NCBI GenBank assembly: GCA_958510825.1
Contig: OY294047.1
Coordinates: 51,009,365 to 51,073,364, forward strand
Origin: Brachypterus glaber
Lineage: Eukaryota > Arthropoda > Insecta > Coleoptera > Kateretidae
Reading direction: 5' to 3'
Length of the DNA stretch: 64,000 nt
Part shown: positions 54,725-64,000 of the stretch, in pieces
Position numbering within the stretch: the first letter of the stretch is position 1
Layout of the letters: the number at the start of each line of letters is the position of its first letter
Made by a program: the position numbers and the translations under genes
Notes under the pieces: generated by a model
What the model was told of the DNA's origin: nothing
Databases searched by the model: none
What the model saw: only the letters and a program-made list of their open reading frames with translations

Positions 54725-55740
54725 GCAAATACTTGCAGTATTTTTATTATTAAGTGTTTTGTTTGTACAACCAAACAATATTATGTATATTACCAAACCG
54801 GTTGAACCAACAGGAAATTAGTATATTTCCAACCTAATAAGAAAATGAAACATTTCCAACTCGAGAGATGCTATTTAGCCGAGGCGTAGCCTAGGTATAA
54901 CCAAAAGCCAAAAATTAGGTTAGATATGAATTCATATCTAACCTAGGTTAAAAAAGAAAAGCTTTTTTAACTTTTAAAGAAACAGACAAAAATGATAGAA
55001 TTTGCAACTTTTTATAATGCATATCAAGAACGTTTTTCTGTATGCTTATAAATAAAATATTTTTTGTTATATATTATATAGGCTTTCTAAAAAAAAATAG
55101 AAAGCGAGCTGATAACATCAAACCTTTCTGCTACATTGCCACGGTTAAGGAAAAAAATTGTAACACCTTGCAGATGAGCAAAGTTGTACCCTCTGTGCAA
55201 AGTTGCATGGTTTACGGTACCAAAAAAGTCAAGTTATGTTAGAAAATAATTTTAATTTAGAAATTGGATAAAATATATATATTCTTTAAATAGTAGGATT
55301 ATAATATGGAATCCAAATGTTACATACTTTCACGGCTTGCTTTTACTAAATCGGGGCTTTTCCAGCGTTATCAAGATATAGGTAAAAGCAATAAAATCCA
55401 CTTTCGGGCGAATGTCGTAAAACCGTAGTTACAGAATAATAGTTCTGCTGGTTGGTATTGTCTCAATCATCGATAATAGGGAAAGTTGGAGTGGAAAATT
55501 TCAAGCAAAAAAGGTCCCAAGCTGAAGTATGGAGTTATAGGTATAAAAAAGTATAAAGTTATAAATAAATAAATAGGTTTGCACAAAAGCAAGAAAAAAA
55601 AAAGTCGGTGTCACATTTGTAGAATGTTATCATTTAAAACAGATTAATTTGAGACAGGGAGGTAATTAAATATTATTTAAATACGTATTTATCTTATATA
55701 GATCGATGCACAGAATACAAATAAAACAAATTAAAGCCGG
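54725..55740. other. A+T-rich stretch with one perfect palindrome
   Basis: TAGGTTAGATATGAA joined to its inverse (54916-54945) is a perfect 30-bp palindrome. ATGAAACATTTCCAACTCGA near 54845 echoes the segment at 36590-36620. The frame 55042-55242 is not recognised. Confidence 0.5.
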
Positions 55741-55744
55741 TCCA

Positions 55745-55900
55745 GTAAATATTTATTGCTACAAATGCCTTGTGGTGTGGCTAAATCTTTTGTGAAATAT
55801 GATTGGATACTTTAGTTTAAATGAGTCTAAAATTATGCAACGTCCCGATTGGACGAATAGTTTGACACGCGCCAGATAAAAATAATTGCCGTTAAAAAAA
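55745..55900 (-). repeat. Repeat family P, copy 2
   Basis: GGTGTGGCTAAATCTTTTGT, GAAATATGATTGGATA and AACGTCCCGATTGGACG run in the inverse order of 20717-20905. Confidence 0.65.
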
Positions 55901-55904
55901 ATCT

Positions 55905-56550
55905 CTCTAAAAAAAAACATGTTGGTACACATGCATGTGCTACGGCACCAAATGAGACAAGGAAATTACATGAGACCCAAAAAAGACTTAACGACTTCAT
56001 TCTACCCTGAAACTAGGGACTTTTTCTTTTGAAAGTACACATTTGTTAGTTTAAGCATAGTTAACCCAATTTCGGGCCCACAATGGTTTAACTACTGCCA
56101 GTTGCTCTGGTCCATTAAATACGGCCCGACCAGCGATAGTCACTTGTTCCAAATGACACTCGATTAAACTTTGCCAAGACGTATTAATCGAAGACTGCCG
56201 AAAACTCAATTATCCAGATTGAACAGAAATTCTGTTGCCAGTAATAGTAAAAAAATAATTTTTCGATTTTTTTTTTAATTTTGGCGTTTTAAGAAACAAA
56301 CACTTTATTTTCTTTTCCAAGTACTAAAGGTATATTTTTGTTGTCAGTAGTATTTTTTCTTTTTTTTTTTTAAACTAGTAAAATTTCGACCGTAAAATAA
56401 ATATTGTGGTCGATACCTGATGAATAAATAAAATTAAAATTGGTTGTTTTTCTCACAGTGCCACAATAAAATATTTTATTAACTTGTTTTTATTGAAAAA
56501 CGCCTTAAAGGTCCTAATAAAACTGAGTGATGGACTCGTTTTATTTTTAC
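55905..56550. other. A+T-rich stretch, nothing recognised
   Basis: No frame or repeat match seen. Confidence 0.45.
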
Positions 56551-56555
56551 ATATT

Positions 56556-56675
56556 TGCCTATCCAAAGACTCGCATAACAAGCATAGTACATAAGAATGC
56601 GATGGTAGGATTGGCCTGATGTGTCGTCATGTATCTTGTAATGGTTGTTATGCGAGCCTTTGGATAGGCCTTAAG
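56556..56675. mobile_element. Snapback family S, copy 4, intact outer arms
   Basis: TGCCTATCCAAAGACTCGCA and its inverse TGCGAGCCTTTGGATAGGC close the element. The core GCGATGGTAGGATTGGCC has lost its inner partner. Confidence 0.75.
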
Positions 56676-56679
56676 TTGT

Positions 56680-58200
56680 AATTGTAACCTAAAAATTTGA
56701 TGTTTTCCTTTGTCCAGTATAATTTACGTTTGTACAATATGTAGAATATGCTAATTTAGTGAGTGTATGAAGAATAAACCAAAAAAATACCTTTTTCAAT
56801 ACCATACAAAATAACATTAAGTATAACTATTTTTTTATGTAACTTTCTCTTCTTTTATTAGCTTTAACGACCGTCAGTCATTTTCATAGACAAAAAATGT
56901 CACAATATTTTATGTTAAAAGGTACGAGTTATTAACTAATGATGTAGCTTAAAAATCGCCGGAATTTTAAACTACTATCTTGCATAATTGGACGGACTAT
57001 AGTTTTGCTCAAGGTTTTGTTCAAAAATTTACCAAATAATTTTTAATGTCCTGAACTTAGAGAATGCTTAATTAAGTAGAATAGTACGAGGTTAAACAAA
57101 CGTTTAAACATGTAATGTAATTATATAATGAAAAGAAAAATTAACCCAAAATAAGGCTCAAATAATTCTCTACAAAAAATGTCATATGCATATTTGAGCT
57201 ACGACTAGAACTTATAGGCAAAAAAAAAGAAAAAAAAAAGACACCTCGCATTTCAATATTTTTTAAAACTTGTGCCAGTTTCTAACATATTTATGTATGG
57301 GCCATTATTTCCCCTTTTCAATATTTAAATAACGTTCTAAGTGGAGCCATAAATAATAAATAAAACAAAAATATATGTAGCTCTTCATAATTTCATAAAT
57401 ATTTTATAACTAGTTTTATTATTTTTCATTTGCATGTTATAAAAGTAAAAGTGTCACGAAAATATAAGAGCATTCCAATAATGTTATGTTTTTTTTTATA
57501 TTCTACCATAAATATTATTTTAAGGGTTATAAAATAATTGCCATACCCAAACCAAATGCTTTTTTAAAATTGCTCATTATATTATTATTTGTACCGTAAT
57601 TAATACGTTCACTGCCAACGGCTAGTTTTGACAGCGGAGCAATGGGTATGGGCAAGGGAAAAATAGAAAGAATTGATTAATGTTGTTAGGGGCGCCAGTT
57701 ACTTTAGCTTTTACTCCTTTAGGTAAGTAACAACCTAGTGTAAATACTTAAGCTTTTCAGTTTGAGAAAATATAACCCCTAAATAAAATAAGATAATTCA
57801 TTTGAGAAATTTATTATAAATAAACTTAATGAAAGCACATCAAGTAATGTATTAATATATATAAAAAATATGTGTAATTATATTAAGATATAATTAAAGA
57901 AATCTTAATAAAAATTACTAAATTCAGAAATCATTCGACTTAAGTATATAAAGAAAACATGAAGTTCAGCAAGCACCAAGAAATGTATGTAAACAACAAT
58001 CATTTCTTGCAGTGTATAAAAGTCATGCTTAAATTAGAAATCATTTAATCAAAAGTATGATATTTAATAATTAATAAATGAGATTAAATGTTTTAAAAAA
58101 AATAAGTACCTAAAAATGAACAAAAGCCAGAAGGGCATATAGTATTAATCAATACTATATCAGATCTGATAAAGTTTACAGTTATAAGAATATTGAAATA
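56680..58200. other. A+T-rich stretch with one SINE tail
   Basis: Nothing coding recognised. CGTTCACTGCCAACGGC at about 57607 is a small G+C-richer island without a partner. The SINE tail at 57046-57105 is described separately. Confidence 0.45.
57046..57105 (+). mobile_element. SINE 3'-tail fragment, copy C
   Basis: GTCCTGAACTTAGAGAATGC, TTAAGTAGAATAGTACGAGG and TTAAACAAACG match the last 60 bp of SINE copy B. Confidence 0.75.
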
Positions 58201-58259
58201 AAAGAATTTAAAAATATGAAATATTGCTTTCAAAAGTTTTCAGAATGAGTACTTAGCTG

Positions 58260-59600
58260 GTTTCTGCAAAATCCATGAGGTATGAATTCCATCGTCTCCA
58301 TCTGTGCAAGTCTCCCCTATGCTGATGAATTCATTTCTCAAATGAAAGAAAAAAAATATAGGCTGTCCCATCTACTTTGGAAAAATTATCTTCCAGGATA
58401 AAATGTACGATTGAAAATGTTGTCCGGGATTAAATATGCTTTTGAAAATTATGTCCAATATAAAATTGTCTGCTAGACGGTCATATAGAATTTATCTATG
58501 CCGAAAAATACAGAACCATGTTCCAACAGAACATCACTCCATGCGGAGAACTTGTATATCAAATATACCAAAATAAACTTCAACTTAAATTAATGTAATT
58601 CCATATTAATGGTATAGAAATGGTGAGTAATTAATGGTAATTAATTAATGTAGTAATAATGGTGCTTAATTAATGGTGCTAAAACAATAATTATATCTCA
58701 GAAATATTCTAAGAAACAGAAAAACTTAACTTACATGTCATTCTAAGTCTTCGATGTCCATCGAAACGTTATAAATGCATAATTGTAGAAAATAACAGTT
58801 ATAATATCTTCCGCATTGTTTAAATATTCATTTTCACTAACTTTAAATAAAAATACATGAAGGATTACTTCGATGATTACAAAAAATAAACACTCGTCAA
58901 AATGACACCACCATTGTATTCGAGTTGCATCAAGAAAAGAGCGAAAATCGACCTTATCAACCGGTATGAACCCTTCAGGTAAATAAAATCCTATTTCTGA
59001 ACTATTAGCGACATCTATGTAAGTCATTATCAACTACAGTTTTACCGTATAGGATTCCTAATAAAGGTAACGAAAACTACATCAAAGATAATAACCAAAA
59101 AGACTATTTCCTAATAAATCCGTATTAGTGATATCTAACCTCAAAATATTACTCTAAGAAACAAATATAAACAATACTTATTGTTTATCAGCAAAACTAA
59201 TAAAAATACGAACAGAATACTAAGTGTCCTGTGAACTAAGTATAAACAAAATACTGAATCTAAGTGAGCAGTTCCAGCAAACTATTTTCAACAAATTCTA
59301 GATTATCCCGAAGAAATAAGCATACGAAACTTTCCAGGAGAAACAAGCTACAGATGAAAGCCAGTGAAATCCAACCCTCAATAGACTCTGAAACATATAA
59401 AAACCAGGTAAGTCCATAGACAAATGCATTATAGAGAAATAAGTCATATGATTCTTTATTATTAAAAATCATATTCTAATTATGTTTTCTTTATGTTATT
59501 TTCAGGTAGAACTATGGAATAGAGACTCATATGGTTAGAATTCAGTTCCTGCTACAAAATAGTCCCAGATACAAAATAGTTCTGTACGTACGTAACTATT
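58260..59600 (-). other. Possible remnant of a multi-exon membrane-protein gene
   Basis: Two minus-strand frames with membrane-like character: 59472-59260 (70 codons; two hydrophobic stretches, LYNAFVYGLTWFLYV and WISLAFICSLFLLESFVCLF) and 59033-58743 (96 codons; LPEGFIPVDKVDF, then CLFFVIIEVILHVFLF). A splice-donor-like ATGTAAGTTAAG lies at 58737-58726, eight bases past the stop of the second frame. A third frame around 58370-58255 reads FISIGETCTDGDDGIHTSW. Order, hydrophobicity and the TRIQWW...FF pattern recall insect odorant-receptor exons, but no signature motif is certain, frames do not join cleanly and stops precede the donor. It could be a chemoreceptor pseudogene or chance. Confidence 0.25.
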
Positions 59601-59604
59601 TATA

Positions 59605-60155
59605 TACAAAATAAACATAAATTATAACGTAAGTAAACGAATAGTTTAATTAACCCTTGCTATATTACAAAGTGACGATTTATGTCGTTACATATTCTTT
59701 AAAATTATATCAAATAATTTTAGGCAAACAGAATCTAGGTACTTGACTCTTTGACATGAATTATATAACATTAATTGATAATTGTATTGTATCCCATGAT
59801 GGGGTCCCCATGCGACCTTTTCAAAACGTATCTGTTTATTGAATCAATTCAAAAGGCCCTTTAAATAAAATACAAGGTGTCCCTATTGACTGAATTCGAG
59901 AGGTTCATTGTTCTAGTGGCCCCTGTTAAAATAATATCGGATTGACAGAGACGCCCTTAGCAGCGCACTATGTGCTAAAAAATTGGATATAGAAATAAAA
60001 ATTGTCAATTAAATTCTTTTTATAAATCTTATTAAATGTTTTTTTTATTATTTTTAGTACACTAAGAAACTGAGTGTAAAATTTTACACTCGCTTTACAC
60101 GCAAACTGGTACGTATTCGTCACACTTACACAAGGGTGTAAATATCGTTTCTGCA
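59605..60155. other. A+T-rich stretch, nothing recognised
   Basis: A small inverted repeat, GAGTGTAAAATTTTACACTC, at about 60072. No gene. Confidence 0.4.
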
Positions 60156-60159
60156 CGTA

Positions 60160-60403
60160 CACTGATAAAAAAGATTTATTTGGATATGACCAATTAAATT
60201 ATTTGGTTGTAACAAATTTTATTTTAGTTAAATAAACATTTAGTTCATGTTAATAAATATTTTAATTTTAAAATTATTTATTAATGGGAACAAAATAGTT
60301 TATTTGACAGAAATAAAATTTATTTGTCACAACCAAATAGTTTAATTGACCATATCCAAATATCCAAATATTTTGTACCCACAAATAAACTGTTTTATCA
60401 GTG
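60160..60403. mobile_element. TA-type MITE 'CACTGATAAAA' (244 bp)
   Basis: Terminal CACTGATAAAA and TTTTATCAGTG with TA at 60158-60159 and 60404-60405. Inner arms AATTAAATTATTTGGTTGT and ACAACCAAATAGTTTAATTG are also inverted. Confidence 0.8.
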
Positions 60404-60547
60404 TAGTTAGAAAACTAGTAAGTTTACCATACATCCAAATTTTTTAACAAGTTTCAGTGTAAAATTCAGTATTCAGAATACAAAATTTTCACTCAGGAGA
60501 TCATTTTTACCATTACTTTATGGTGCAATATAAAAACTAAACTAAAT

Positions 60548-60860
60548 ATTCAGTTACAAATGGATAGGAAATCGGAAATTATTATCCTATACAATTGAGG
60601 AGCATTATTTTAAAAGTTAACAAATCCTTAACACGTATATTTGATTTGTTAACTTTTGAAATAGTGCTCCTCAATTGTACTTTTAATTTTGTCCAAAACA
60701 CGCAATATTTCATGTCCGTCCTTAAATATTAAAGTACGTGACTTTAGAAATACAGTGTTTTTAACAAAAATTAAAGTACATTTGTATTGGAACATAACTT
60801 CCTGTCCATTTGTAACTGAATATTTAGTTACAGATGGATAGGAAGTTATGATCCTATAGA
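60548..60860. repeat. Cluster of inverted repeats
   Basis: The hairpin ACAATTGAGGAGCATTATTT (60591) pairs with its inverse ending at 60680; its stem includes AAAGTTAACAAATC. The word AACTAAATATTCAGTTAC occurs at 60538 and, inverted, at 60820. Likely overlapping decayed MITEs. Confidence 0.55.
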
Positions 60861-60861
60861 G

Positions 60862-61401
60862 GAAAGTCGCCTAATTTCGGATACCATTTACAATGTATTC
60901 AATATTTAATACTCGGTATTACTTTTTGATATTTTTTTTATATAACCAGATACAACTTATTATAGCGAACCATAATTTATTATAAAAGCAATTTTATTAC
61001 AGTTTATTTTTTCCAAAAAACACGGTTAAAAAAAATCAGCGCATTTTTGTGCATTTGAAAAAGGGCTCCTAATTTCGGACATATCCGAAAAAATTTTTTC
61101 AAGAGTAGATCTGTATCCCATTGCTTATGTTTCTTGTTATTCCTTCACATTTAAGACGTAATTTAATCATTAAGCGATTTTCTACGAAATACTATAGGAA
61201 CTATAATTTTAGATTCCCAATTTCGAATATCTTAGTATCTTAGGTAATTTTCGTTTTTTCAAAATTGTTTATCTTAGTTTGTTGTATCATTATAAAAATA
61301 ATAATTGATGGTTGGTTATCCTGAATAATAATTACCTTGCGGATATCCGAAATTGGGAATCAAATGCACAAAAATGGTCTATCCGAAATTAGGCAACTTT
61401 C
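60862..61401. mobile_element. 540-bp MITE 'GAAAGT-GCCTAATTTCGG'
   Basis: GAAAGTCGCCTAATTTCGGA at the left and the inverse of GAAAGTTGCCTAATTTCGGA at the right. Subterminal copies of ATTTCGGA(C/T)A(T/C) and TGCACAAAAATG repeat inside both ends, like transposase-binding repeats. No frame. Confidence 0.75.
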
Positions 61402-62310
61402 TGCTTTTTAGATTAGAAATTTGTAGAATGTTTACGTTTTCAAATTACTTAATTATGAATAGTGGATCAACTTAACTAACATCCCTATGAAAAATGACCA
61501 ATAGAAATCAAATACAAACCAATAGAAATTTGTATTGGTTTTTATTGGTCTCTATTGGTTTTATTGGTCTTTATTGGTATTAAAATTAAACTCTATTGGT
61601 TTATATTGGTCTGTGTTGGAAAAAATTTTTACTGGTTATTACCAATACAAAACGTATTGGTCTGTATTGGTTCTTTTCCAAAATATATGTTATTTTATTG
61701 GTATGTATTGGTTTAAATTGGATATTATATTTATTGGTAAATACCAATACAAAACTTATTGGTCCGTATTGGTTTATTTAAATATTTTTTTTAATATATA
61801 TTGGTATCTAATGGTTTATATTGGACTTTATATTTATTGGTAAGTACCAATACAAAAACCTTATTTTTGTATTGGTTTGTATTGGTTTATATTTGACCAA
61901 ATATCGATATTATATTTATTGGTAAATTCCAATACAAAAACTTATTGGTCTGTATTGGTCTTTTTTAAATATTTTTTTTTATATTGGTATCTAATGGTTT
62001 ATATTGGATATTATATTTATTGGTAAATACCAGTACAAAAACCTTCTTTTTTGTATTGGTTCATATTTGTCGAAATATCTATATTATATTTATTGGCACA
62101 TACCAATACAAACACTTATTGGTCTGTACAGACCAATACGTATTGGTCTTTTTTAAATATTTTTTTTATATTATAATATTAATACCAATTGGTATCTAAT
62201 GGTTTGTATTGGATATTATATTTATTGGTAAATACCAATAAAAAAAAATATTTTTTCTATTGGTTTATATTTTATATTATATTTATTGGCAAATACCAAT
62301 ATAAAAACTT

Positions 62311-63250
62311 TTAATATTATTTATGTTTGAAACTGCCCCTTGTCTGGGTTGAATCTGCCTCGCTCTGGGGCTGATTCAGCCATTTTGCAGCCTGTGATTT
62401 AAACAGCAAAAAAAAATATTAAATATTTATTTTATAAAATTTTTAACTACAGCTATTTATAGACAAAGGTTTGAAGTTTACGACAATGGAAAAATTATTT
62501 TGAAATATTTATATTTTACAAAGATATAAATTTTTTGGCAAAAAGCTTTTTGGCTTTGGCACTAGTCGTTGAACCTTCCCCTACAATTTTTTATTGCAAT
62601 TTCCTAACTTTATGAAGGCAACATTTTCCAACTTTGATAAAAATTACTAAAGTTTAAGTTAAACCATTATTTTTGAATTATTCAAATTGAATGAATATAA
62701 AAACAATGGTTTTTTGTTCGCGGTTTCGTTTAAAAAGCCGGCGTCTATGGGTCTGACCAATAAGATGCGTTGCATATGGTAGGGAAATCACGCTGCCAGG
62801 CAACGTTGCCGATATTTTCTCGTTCCGGTTAATTATCCTAACCTTTGTATAAATAAATAAATAAATAAATGATTCGATATGCAAAACATTTTCCAAGTAT
62901 ACTTATAAGTATACTTGGAAAATGTTTTGCAATAACATGTTAACCCACATTGACAGATGGATATTATTCAACAAAATTAGAATTAAATTAGTTAGATTTA
63001 GCACATTTTTTAAGGATTTAGTTCTTACATTCAAAAATTTGAATTTCAAATTATTGTCAATAAAAAAAACATAGCAGAAAGTTACTAGCTGTCAACATAT
63101 TGCATAACACCATCCACTTATAGTACCTAGAGCACCTACCTATTATACTAATTAGTAAGGGCCGTGGTGAGAAAATATCTGTATCTGACATGCGCACTTT
63201 ATATTAATATATTATATTTTATTTTAATAGACAATATAATATATTATATT
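62311..63250. other. Motif-free middle of the TATTGGT element
   Basis: Unique sequence, partly less A+T-rich (62335-62395 with CTCGCTCTGGGGCTGATTC; 62725-62830 with GCCGGCGTCTATGGGTCTGA). The minus frame 62896-62678 (72 codons) has no known domain. It holds a (TAAA)n stretch and the 52-bp palindrome. Confidence 0.5.
62880..62931. repeat. Perfect 52-bp loopless palindrome
   Basis: TGCAAAACATTTTCCAAGTA then TACTTA is followed directly by its exact inverse. No mismatch, no loop. Confidence 0.95.
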
Positions 63251-63710
63251 TTAATAACAAATCACGTGACTTTTAAGTTTGTTTGTTGCATGTGATTTTT
63301 TTGCAGCAAATTGTATATGACCTATATGGGTCATATATATTCGAAAAATATTGTACTGGAAAATTCCAATTGAATCTGACATATATAACGTTGTATTGGT
63401 TATTTCCAATAAGATACATTTTATCTTTATTGGTCCGTATTGGTACATTATTGTACCGGTAAAATCCAATATAAACCAATATACCAACTTCTACAAATTA
63501 TATTGGTAATTTCCAATAAGATACATTGTATGCCTCTCTATTGGTCTGTATTGGTCTCTATCGGTTATTTCATTGGAAAGCCCATTATAAACCAATAGAA
63601 AACGACTTACACAAGATTGTATTGGTAATTTCCAATAATACGTTTTTCGAGTCTCTATTGGTTTTTTTTCGTTTTGTATTCGGTTATTGTACTGGTCTAT
63701 ATTGGAGTTT

Positions 63711-63750
63711 ACCAATAGAAACCGACTTACGTAAGTCGTTTTCTATTGGT
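63711..63750. repeat. 40-bp palindrome in the right TATTGGT array
   Basis: ACCAATAGAAACCGACTTAC and its inverse with a single mismatch, centred on ACGT. Confidence 0.85.
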
Positions 63751-64000
63751 CTGTATTGGTATATACCAGTTCAATAACCGAGTACAAACCTCAAAAAAAC
63801 CAATAGAAAATTTCTTCTGTTCTCTATTGGTCATTTTTCATAGGGATCATAACTTACCCAAGACAGAATCACGAACTTTTATAACGATTATTTATAAAAT
63901 AAACAAGCATAATAATGCAACTGAGCACAAAACTGCCATTTGCAATATAAACCATTTGTGCTGCCATTTAAAGGGGAGAAGCTCTACCGTTATCATATTA

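Larger units (their letters stand above)
61481..63847. mobile_element. 2.37-kb foldback element with TATTGGT arrays
   Basis: A 25-bp perfect TIR begins ATCCCTATGAAAAATGACC and continues AATAGA. The left array (61505-62310) holds more than 25 ATTGGT and about nine ACCAAT words; the right array (63385-63830) holds at least ten more of each orientation combined. In the left array a composite unit recurs every 60-130 bp: TATTGGTAAATACCAATA (a palindrome), then TATTGGTCTGTATTGGT, then a T-rich spacer. The middle kilobase lacks the motif. The open frames here (YWSVLV- and QYRPI-type peptides) are translations of the array, not proteins. No transposase is present, so it is non-autonomous or a novel class. 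No target duplication stands out. Confidence 0.8.

Noticed and set aside
61535..63777. Frames rich in YWSVLV, IGLYW and QYRPIE peptides
   Set aside because: They are direct translations of the TATTGGT array in different frames. The periodicity is at the DNA level, not at the protein level.

Overview
This window looks like non-coding, transposon-rich DNA from an arthropod nuclear genome, most likely an insect. A beetle is plausible but the sequence does not prove it. The signs are a strongly A+T-rich composition, long microsatellites, dense TA-flanked and 8-bp-flanked miniature inverted-repeat elements, several dead non-LTR retrotransposons and a tRNA-headed SINE. I found no convincing intact host gene, no bacterial-type operon, no rRNA or functional tRNA gene and no CRISPR array. 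Most open frames are chance frames inside repeats.

Layout. 0-7 kb: a Harbinger-like MITE, a 721-bp foldback element, a degenerate palindrome element, a 423-bp TA-type MITE, and a hAT-type MITE inserted in the edge of a second foldback family. 7-13.5 kb: more Harbinger-like copies and three 3' ends of one RNase-H-bearing LINE family; one sits with a 14-bp target duplication inside a foldback copy. 13.5-17.5 kb: a 115-bp hAT MITE with exact 8-bp duplication and several perfect hairpin elements. 18-23.5 kb: a 712-bp tandem duplication, a second hAT MITE, and a Foldback-like element whose inverted repeats are made of a short tandem unit. 23.8-25.1 kb: a 5'-truncated reverse transcriptase. 25.4-26 kb: a deletion derivative that seems to carry the first codons of a tyrosine-recombinase-like gene. 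26-31 kb: a full foldback copy, a 1.1-kb GC-rich palindrome, and a minisatellite block. 32.9-34.2 kb: two SINE copies in opposite orientation. 34.2-43 kb: a mosaic of the same families, including two insertions whose empty target sites are also present in the window. 45.5-46.2 kb: a second foldback matching the one at 1.9 kb. 47.1-49.1, 52.9-53.2 and 53.5-54.7 kb: three more LINE remnants. 58-59.5 kb: two hydrophobic frames on the minus strand that may be chemoreceptor-like exon remnants (weak). 60-63.85 kb: more MITEs, ending in a 2.37-kb element with 25-bp inverted termini and two dense arrays of the motif TATTGGT/ACCAATA.

The sequences do not form a pathway. They are an archive of nested insertions, and their order can be partly read: the CACGGAAA element went into duplicated and palindromic targets still visible as empty copies, and the LINE at 10.8 kb and the hAT element at 5 kb both landed in older CAGGGTG foldback copies. 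The most unusual objects are the TATTGGT-array element, the GC-rich palindrome at 27.4-28.5 kb, the Foldback-like element at 22.7 kb, and the recombinase-leader family that ends in a palindrome.
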